Source of the DNA: Megachile rotundata
Taxonomy: Eukaryota > Arthropoda > Insecta > Hymenoptera > Megachilidae
Direction: 5' to 3'
Assembly: GCF_050947335.1 (NCBI RefSeq)
Contig: NC_134988.1
Span: 4,216,001 to 4,280,000, forward strand
DNA: 64,000 bases
Shown: positions 57,340-64,000 of the stretch, piece by piece
Layout: each line of letters opens with the position of its first letter
Numbering within the stretch: the first letter of the stretch is position 1
Translations under genes and position numbers: made by a program
Notes under the pieces: model-generated
What the model was told of the DNA's origin: nothing
The model's database searches: none
The model's input: the letters and a program-made list of their open reading frames with translations, nothing else

Positions 57340-58624
57340 CAATTCCCCAGATTTTTATCATAAAGGTTCGCGCGCGCGCCCGCTGACGCTCCACACTACT
57401 AAATCGGATGAAGTCGGACGATATTACACTGTCAGTCAACATTATTTATAAGCATAAATGAGAAACAATTACATTTGCGTTGTAATTAACATTTTTCGTT
57501 AAAGTACAGAGATATTCTATATGTTAATTTTATTAGGTAATGAATAGTTTAAATACGTTAAGGAACATAATCACGGCAATGGTGGTATTGCTCGAAGAAA
57601 TGATTCAAACGGTTTTCGATGCACCGTGCACATAAAATAATTGCTGCGTTCCTACATATATGGCACAGTGGTTCATTATGTGATGCATAGCAAAATACGG
57701 GATTTTGAAAATGAGGTCTTGACATGGTATATCTACTTTATACCATGGAGTATTTGAACCTCGATTACAGCAGACCATGTTCAAGGCGATGAATATTTTT
57801 GTTATGGCATCGACATCCGGAAAACTTACAAAAGAAAATTTTAAAACCTGGTTAACAGAAGTTTATTCTCCAAATACAAACAACAAAACAGATCTATTAT
57901 TAGATTCTTGGAGCGCGCATTGTTGTCGTAGGGTTGACGAAGCTATTCCGATAAATAAAGAAATAATGTTATTTATGATTCTAACTGGAACTACAAAATA
58001 TTTACAACTATTATACGTGTACGGATTTCGCGTATGGAAAAATTTTGTTTGTCGCTTTTCGGACATAGTTGTTATATTGCAATATGACATTAATCTCCAC
58101 ACACGAGATAGCATTATAAAACTACAATGACTTGTTCATAATCAGTTTTCTTCACCACGATTTGAAAATTTCATTTTATGATATAAAAGTGGATTCATAT
58201 CGTCAAAACCACCTCATTTTCCAAATACAGTAGAATTTTGCTATGCATCACATAATGAACCACTATGCCATATACATATGCCGTGACGTACCAATTATTA
58301 CATATACTTAATGTCGGAAACCGTTGTGTTTGAAACATTTTTTCGAAGAATACCATTATTGCCACGATTATGTTCCCTAACTTATTCAAACTATTAGTTA
58401 CCTATAAAATTGACATATACATAGAATACCTATGTACTTTAACAATAAATGTTTTGTAATACAAATTTAATAAAATTAACAGTTATGTATAACGCAAATA
58501 TAATTGTTTTTTATTTATGCTTAAAAATGACGTTGACTGGTAGTGTAATATCGTCCGATATGATTCGGTTTAGTATCATGCGGGCGCGCGCGCGAACCTT
58601 TATGATAAAAATCTGAGGAATTGT
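57340..58624 (+). mobile_element. Pogo-like DDE element with long inverted repeats
   Basis: Both ends read, inward, CAGATTTTTATCATAAAGG and then GTTCGCGCGCGCGCCCG. The left segment 57340-57720 is the reverse complement of 58195-58624 with moderate divergence and small gaps. This includes not only non-coding termini but also sequence that, on the right side, encodes the C-terminus of the transposase. The element is therefore an inverted duplication of the 3' half around a short core. Total 1285 bp. Confidence 0.85.
57777..58130 (+). pseudogene. Pogo-like DDE transposase fragment
   Basis: A 117-codon frame matches the second half of the DDE_1-type catalytic domain of pogo/Tigger-like transposases. 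It begins around FVMASTSGKLTKENFKTWL. LLLDSWSAHC holds the second catalytic aspartate. IPINKEIMLFMILTGTTKYLQ covers the strand before the third acidic position, and YGFRVWKNFV and YDINLHTRDSIIKLQ follow. A TGA stop comes at 58128-58130, but the same phase goes on with LVHNQFSSPRF, so the stop is a mutation. The N-terminal helix-turn-helix and first catalytic aspartate are missing. Further downstream (58195-58390) the cysteine-rich tail is degraded. Inactive. Confidence 0.82.
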
Positions 58625-58629
58625 AGGAG

Positions 58630-59455
58630 GCAATATTGTATATATATATACCAATGGATTTGTAATAAAATTCTCTACACTTTTTGTCATTATACAAATT
58701 TGAATAAATTGTAAAATAAGGTTATGAAAAATTTTTGTGTTATAAACAAATTGTATTTTGCAAAATTCGTTAACATCCTGTTATTATACGCAAGAAACCA
58801 TACAACTTTTCTATTAGAAGTTTTAATGTATATCGTATGGTTTTCGAGATAGCCAAAAGGGGTCGAAACTTTAAGAGCTCGTTTCACCCCTTAAACCCGC
58901 GTCTCAGCCGATAAAAAAAAAGACGTGTCCCTTATTTTTGCCTGCTTAACAAACCTACGAAGTTTCATCAAAATCGGAGGAGGACGCTTGCGTGCCTTTC
59001 CTTGTAAGTGTCTAAGGTTCAAAAAAGATCTATTCGAGTACTATGTTAGTTTATTCTGTGGCGTCCTTGGCACCACATACGTCATTGCCTTTTCTTTTCT
59101 ATGCCCTTTCTGTTTTCTAAAATTCTGTTTCCTGTTTTCTATCTTCTTTAACTTTACGTTCTCTAATTGTTCACGTTTTCTATAGGGTCTCGCCGGGGCC
59201 TGGTCAATGTCAACGCTTAGGCCCTTGCGAACCTCTTCACTTTCTGTTTTATGATTCTCTTCCGCTGTACCTCTCCTTTTCCGAACTTTTGAACGGTTTT
59301 TCTGGATTTTCCCACTTTCTATATTTTCTCTCTTTCTAACTGTTTTTTTCTTCTTTTACTGATGAGTTTTCAAGGAGAGGTTTTGACCAGCGACGTGATC
59401 AGTCAGTCAGAGTCGTTTGAATCGCTAACATTTTGTCCTACTCGTACACATACAT
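58630..59455. other. Intergenic sequence, partly transposon-like
   Basis: About 58800-59000 reads like a non-coding transposon end (CGAAGTTTCATCAAAATCGG motif) without definable borders. The 86-codon frame 58925-59185 is hydrophobic and cysteine/phenylalanine-rich from a pyrimidine-rich strand, not supported. Confidence 0.35.
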
Positions 59456-59459
59456 ATAA

Positions 59460-59645
59460 ATTTCTGACTTCTGAACTCTTTCTTGATCTTTTAATTTCCG
59501 AATTTTCAAATTTCAGTAACTTCCCAAATTCGAAAATTTCTAAATTCTCGCATATCCGTATTCCCGAAGCTATAAATTTGAAGACTGGGAAGTCTATCGA
59601 TTTTCAAATTTGTTATTTCGGAAATCTCAAAAATATACATTTCTT
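59460..59645. repeat. Diffuse AT-rich degenerate repeat
   Basis: TTCCGAATTTTCAAATTTC-like words with 8-10 base spacing produce an apparent 98-codon frame (59362-59658). Confidence 0.5.
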
Positions 59646-59649
59646 AACA

Positions 59650-60655
59650 CTTGATTAATCAACATATGTATAATGTATATTTACTTTGAAATTAAAAATA
59701 GAGTTGAAAAATAAATAAATAAACTATAAAACATAAATTTCTGATTTCAAGAAAACTCAACAGAAATTTGAAGAGAACAACTTTAACAAATTTTATAAAC
59801 TAAAATAAGAAACTTGTAAAATGGTCCTTCAGCTGCTGTGGTAGTTTTTGTTTTATCTTCAAAATTTTAAACTTTGTTGACTTGAAAATTTCTAAATTAA
59901 AAGGATTGTCAACATAACAATTTTTGGTTATGATTATCTGCATGCAATATACAAAACTCATAGGTGGTACGGTTATTGCTTCTTTTCCTCACAGCAGTGT
60001 ATGATTACATATTGAAAATATCGTTTCTAGTTTCCTGTATTTTAAGATGCATAGAAAGAAAATGGAATACTTTTCCAAAAGAGCAATCGTACTATTGGAA
60101 CGATACAAGAAAATTGAATGCCATTGTAACAACGAAAACTACATAGTTCAAACTGTGTTTTACGTGAACGCCATTTAATATTTTGATAGTTGCTGTCCCG
60201 CATTCATACTTTAAATTCTTAATTTTGTACGCTTTAATTTTTCGTTATATTATTATTTTACTCTCATCCTTTTCTATATTGTCAAAAATAATTAGTAAAT
60301 GAAAAATTTTGAAAAAACCATTAGATGGCGTTCTCAAATTTAAACCTTTACCTAAGAAAACGATTCTCAATAAAATGTATTGCAACAATACGGAGTATAT
60401 GACAAATATATTATTAATTTATTATAAGTAGTAAATAAATGAAAATATATATACTCAATCAATCTACTTATCTGAACTACTTATAAGATCCAAGAGAAAT
60501 ATGATGTCGCTCTACACTCGATATTCGAGTGTAAAGGGATAAGTATAAAAAGTATGTAAAATTGCAGGCATTCCTGAATTTTCAGTAATAGGTATAATTG
60601 TTACTAATAATTAACTTTACAAGGAAAACTCAGAGCATGAAATAGAAATTAGGAA
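59650..60655. other. AT-rich sequence, nothing recognised
   Basis: No supported gene, repeat or RNA. Confidence 0.35.
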
Positions 60656-60659
60656 ACAT

Positions 60660-61735
60660 ACAGTCGATCGGTTGTAATTAGAGAGGTTTTCAGGTGCAGC
60701 TGATCAAAAGCAGTAGTGCATGGTTTCGCCCCTGCCTAGAAGCCTTTACGTGCACAGGTAAACCTGTGGCTGTATTCGTCGAGCATCAAGAGTGTTTCGG
60801 CATGAAAAACGTCACCGTAGCACCGAGGGTATAGAATCCGCCCGGGAGTGTTGATGTTTATCATAGCATCGAGAGCCAAACTGCTTGAGAGAAGTAAGAA
60901 CACGGACGAGGACGGGCTAACTCGTCCCACAACCGGTAGGCTGTCAGCGGGATAGCTAACACTCGAAAGTGATAAATATGTAATTAATTTTCTAAGAAAA
61001 GTGCACGTGGCATGTAACACGTGGCACATGCTCTGAAATTTCAAGTAAACCGGTAATTAATACGTATTAACGCGACCGCTGTATGTCGGCACACTTTAGT
61101 GCGCACTTTGGCGACTGAGAAAGAGCGATATTCTTCAGCGACGTCTCCTGATGGGTATTTTCCAGAAACACGTGTAAAAGTGCGAACCGCTCCATTTGAT
61201 GGTGGATACCGATAAATTGCCGCCGAGCCATCGGTGTTAGCACGCGGCGATGTGGCGCAGTGGTTCGGCCACAGAGGAATGGCGACATATTAAAGTTTGA
61301 CGGTTCGACCGCAGAGGGATGGTGGCGTAACAAGGTTCGGCGGAAGGCGCGTTGCCGATTTCTCGAAAATTCGGCGTGGTTACTAGCAGACATTACAGGG
61401 AAATGTACAATATGAAATAAAGGAGAGCCTCGGAGACCACATTTGCGATAGTTAGAGTCTACTTCTAAGTTTTATCCTTTTTAGTGGGCATTTTGGTTTT
61501 ACCATTTATAATGTGCACTTTTGGTTTGCGATACATAGAGTTTACTTCTGTTACTACGAGTGGTAGAGTTCCCTTCGACTTTGCGATTTCTAAAAATCAT
61601 TTGGTTTTTGGTTAGACTTGTCCAATTAATAAACAACAATATTGTATTTAGTCTAATTATTATTTACATTTCACCTGAGTTCGCTTTTCCGAGTGATCGG
61701 AAAAGTTTGTCGCGATACAATAATAATATGGAATT
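60660..61735. other. GC-balanced island, unassigned
   Basis: Two minus-strand frames (61044-60736, 102 codons; 61393-61067, 108 codons) lie in this more GC-rich stretch but show no domain I recognise. An imperfect repeat GGTTCGGCCACAGAGGAATGGCG / GGTTCGACCGCAGAGGGATGGTGG occurs at 61260-61325. An AATAAA near 61628 and CGCGATACA near 61713 make an LTR possible, but ends could not be defined. Confidence 0.3.
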
Positions 61736-61739
61736 AGTT

Positions 61740-61935
61740 GCATATTGCGAATTTTCAAACTTTTAATTTTACAAACCTCCAACTTTTGAAATTTTAAAAA
61801 TTACAATTTTTTGAATTTTCAAATTTAATATCTGACATTTAGGAGTTTTCATAGTTGAGAACACGAGAATTTTCGTATTTCGAAATTTAAGAATTTGGAA
61901 ATTTAAAAATCCTATCTGCGGAATAATATTCGCGA
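61740..61935. repeat. Diffuse AT-rich degenerate repeat
   Basis: TTTTGAATTTTCAAATTT-like words at 8-10 base spacing, changing to the complementary form halfway. Confidence 0.5.
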
Positions 61936-62590
61936 AAGACCTCGTCACCATTTTCTCGCAGGTACAAAAACCACGATATCTATGTATTATAATACACTCG
62001 TAATAATTTATCAGTATATTTTTATCAGTATAATAATGATTTTAATCTGTACAAACTGTAATAAAAAACAACAGTCCATGAATCATAATTACAGCTGCGT
62101 GCAGGACACCTTGCATGCTTAGAAATCATTTCGTTAAAATCACGTATGCTCGTTATTCGAACGATAAGATATAATGAAATACTATACTATCTCTAATTGT
62201 ATGAAATGCAAATGAGAATTGCAATGAATTTTGATAACGAATTCGATGCACTGAATATAAATAGCAAAAAAATAACTATAATTTATTCACAGTTGCTGTG
62301 TTGTGAATAAATAATTGGTATGCTCGTTAATGATACATACTTTTTTAATTAATTTTCAGCGGTTGTAATTTTCCACTGAACGTTATTACTTTAGAACTAT
62401 TATTACTATAATATAATCATTATTATTATTATTATATTAATTTTATCATTTTGAATATCTTGCTGATTTTGTATGACAGAAAGAAATGTTAAAGAGAAAT
62501 ATTTTTTATAGAGAAATATTCTTTAAAAAAATTGTTGACTATGGGCAATGCTTAACAAAAGTTTCGAAATTGTGCATTGAAACACTATAA
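61936..62590. other. AT-rich sequence, nothing recognised
   Basis: A short ATT microsatellite at about 62418-62435; otherwise featureless. Confidence 0.35.
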
Positions 62591-63500
62591 ATATTGTTGC
62601 GCCGAGGAGTTGCTTCACGAGCAGCCATTATTTATTTTAGAATACAAACTGATATTAACAAGAACTTGAAAACTGTATATTAATTTAACAAGAAGTTGGC
62701 ATGTCTATTTTCTTCGGGTTTTGGCGTAGTTCTGATTTTCAAACATCACGGTTGCTCGCAACTACCGGAAGTCTTGACCACTCGATTGCACTCGTCCCGC
62801 TTGACGACTTCCGCGAACCGCTTCAGTTCGTGGCTAAGACCAGCTTCACATCTTATATCGCGAGGCTCGCTTCATGTCACAACAATATCTACCACTATTC
62901 AGTGTTTTGCTATAAAAATATGGTCTTAAGAGTAGGTACATTATATCACACCAGAAAGGGTCTGAGCGCTTAACGGCCCCAGGAAACAAAATTCAAAAAA
63001 ACCATATGGATCGTGTAGCCTGCTTCGAGTAGACCACACGTACCCATGTTTGGCGTTCCAAATCACCGTCGTCGCTCCAGAAGAGGAGGAAATGTCTCCC
63101 GAGCGGTCGAAGTACATCGGACATACGGCGACTTGAAATGCTCATATCTCACCCGCTTTTAGGGCTACAGAGCTAATCGAGTGTTCTTTGGAAAGCTGGA
63201 GAAACGTACTTTCTGATGCGTGTATCAAGAATTAAGAAAGTAGCGATGAAGATACTGCCGTGTGGAGGAACTGAAATTCATTGATTGCACACAAATGCAT
63301 TCGACGGACCACTCTAGCTACACGCTCAATGTGTGTCCCCCTTCGAGGCGAACAAAATGCGATATCCCAATCGAAAATCCATTGGGGGCCCGATACTTTA
63401 ATTTCGAAAAAACCGTAGATGGTCGCACCCGATTTTAAACATTTCGCACACCTACCTCCATATAAGCATGAGAAAGCCGTTCTGGAAGCACTTAAGCCTC
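62591..63500. other. GC-balanced repeat-like sequence, borders unknown
   Basis: Starts near TGTTGCGCCGAGGAG, a form common to LTR ends, with overlapping frames 62696-62929 and 62701-62973 (plus) that have no domain. From 63000 to 63500 the sequence is probably the 3' flank of the SWIM-type fragment on the minus strand. Confidence 0.3.
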
Positions 63501-63504
63501 GCTG

Positions 63505-63924
63505 TCACTCCCTTCTGCTTCCGTTTCTTCTCCGGATGGTACGAAGATGGGCCAAGTAGAAGATGGCAGCGGCCACATGTGAGCAGCAGCCTACTGTCCG
63601 GTTTCCATTCGGGCACTTACACCAATATCGCCAAATTCCTTCAACCTGGTCCATTTTCGGTTCGTAATCAATATAGAGCCGGTAAGTTTTTGCGTTCACG
63701 TGTCGCGACTTGATTTCTAGACGGACGATGTTCGGTGTTTCTTTTACGAACATCATGGAGACGTTGTTGGTGTCGATTTGATATGGGCCCAAGGTCAATA
63801 GGAGTAAGTGGTCTCGAGTCAGTTTCGGGAAATCGGTCAGGGTGGTGGCCGAAGTAGGTGGTGGCAATAGACCGCAGAAGCACACTTCTGCAACGGAACC
63901 TGTTTCACCCAAACGTTTTGCCAC
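63505..63924 (-). pseudogene. SWIM zinc-finger protein fragment, transposon-associated
   Basis: A 139-codon minus-strand frame. The N-terminal part has FPKLTRDHLLLLTLGPYQID and IVRLEIKSRHVNAKTYRLYI; then comes a SWIM-type zinc finger, YWCKCPNGNRTVGCCSHVAA (C-x-C ... C-x-H). Proteins with this order, 'LT..L..LTLG.YQ', 'SRHV...Y' and SWIM, are multi-copy, transposon-linked genes in insects and other animals, from general knowledge. The SWIM finger likely binds DNA or protein. After SHVAAAIFYLAHLR the frame soon ends in a basic tail, and another phase looks equally plausible there, so a frameshift is likely. The piece upstream may run past the window edge. Not a confirmed functional gene. Confidence 0.65.
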
Positions 63925-64000
63925 TAAAACATACTAGTTTTAACTTGGTATCACTTTAGTTGGAGATTCTTCTCTGTACTTTACTTTGCCACGTCTTTTT

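Overview
This looks like one AT-rich stretch of a eukaryotic nuclear genome, most likely an insect and plausibly a hymenopteran. The reasons are many decayed mariner/Tc1, piggyBac-like and pogo-like transposons, LTR fragments, dispersed 5S rRNA-type sequences, short interstitial TTAGG-type motifs (around 13240, 48418 and 48740), and almost no long open reading frames. The species cannot be named from sequence alone. No complete, convincing host protein-coding gene is present. The window reads as a gene-poor repeat graveyard, perhaps containing one upstream exon (2222-2385) of a gene that continues elsewhere.

Layout. 1-7200: diffuse AT-rich arrays, a very homogeneous 8-bp tandem array (785-1206), a candidate first exon and a trinucleotide microsatellite (about 5219-5362). 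7200-20000: a TA-flanked MITE family (copies near 7204, 19540 and 37862), two solo LTRs with 4-bp target duplications (9056-10507 flanked by AATT; 17481-18622 flanked by ATAC), a mariner relic, a piggyBac-type MITE and two more octamer arrays. 20000-31000: two internally deleted mariners with intact inverted ends (20092-20673, 27712-28639), a 390-bp TTAA-flanked element, a spliced transposase relic (25081-25397), two 5S rRNA-type sequences, and copies of a 'CAGGGTGT' family. 31000-48000: a 0.9-kb repeat present twice in inverted orientation 8 kb apart, two Tc1-like relics, a hairpin MITE, and a repeat carrying a clean nested MITE insertion. 48000-64000: the longest open frame that is not clearly repeat-derived (48702-49448, coding status doubtful), a 197-bp-arm near-perfect palindrome (52934-53347), the second 383-bp TTAA element, a piggyBac element with a recognisable transposase C-terminus, a third 5S sequence, a pogo-like DDE element whose 3' half is duplicated as a long inverted repeat, and a SWIM zinc-finger transposon protein fragment at the right edge.

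How it works together: there is no operon or pathway. The meaningful relations are between repeats: nested insertions, foldback structures made from transposon 3' ends, and octamer-periodic AT sequence that recurs as blocks between transposons. The most notable items are the almost error-free palindrome, the inverted-duplicated pogo-like element, the dispersed 5S-type genes all on the minus strand, and the recurring 8-bp periodicity.
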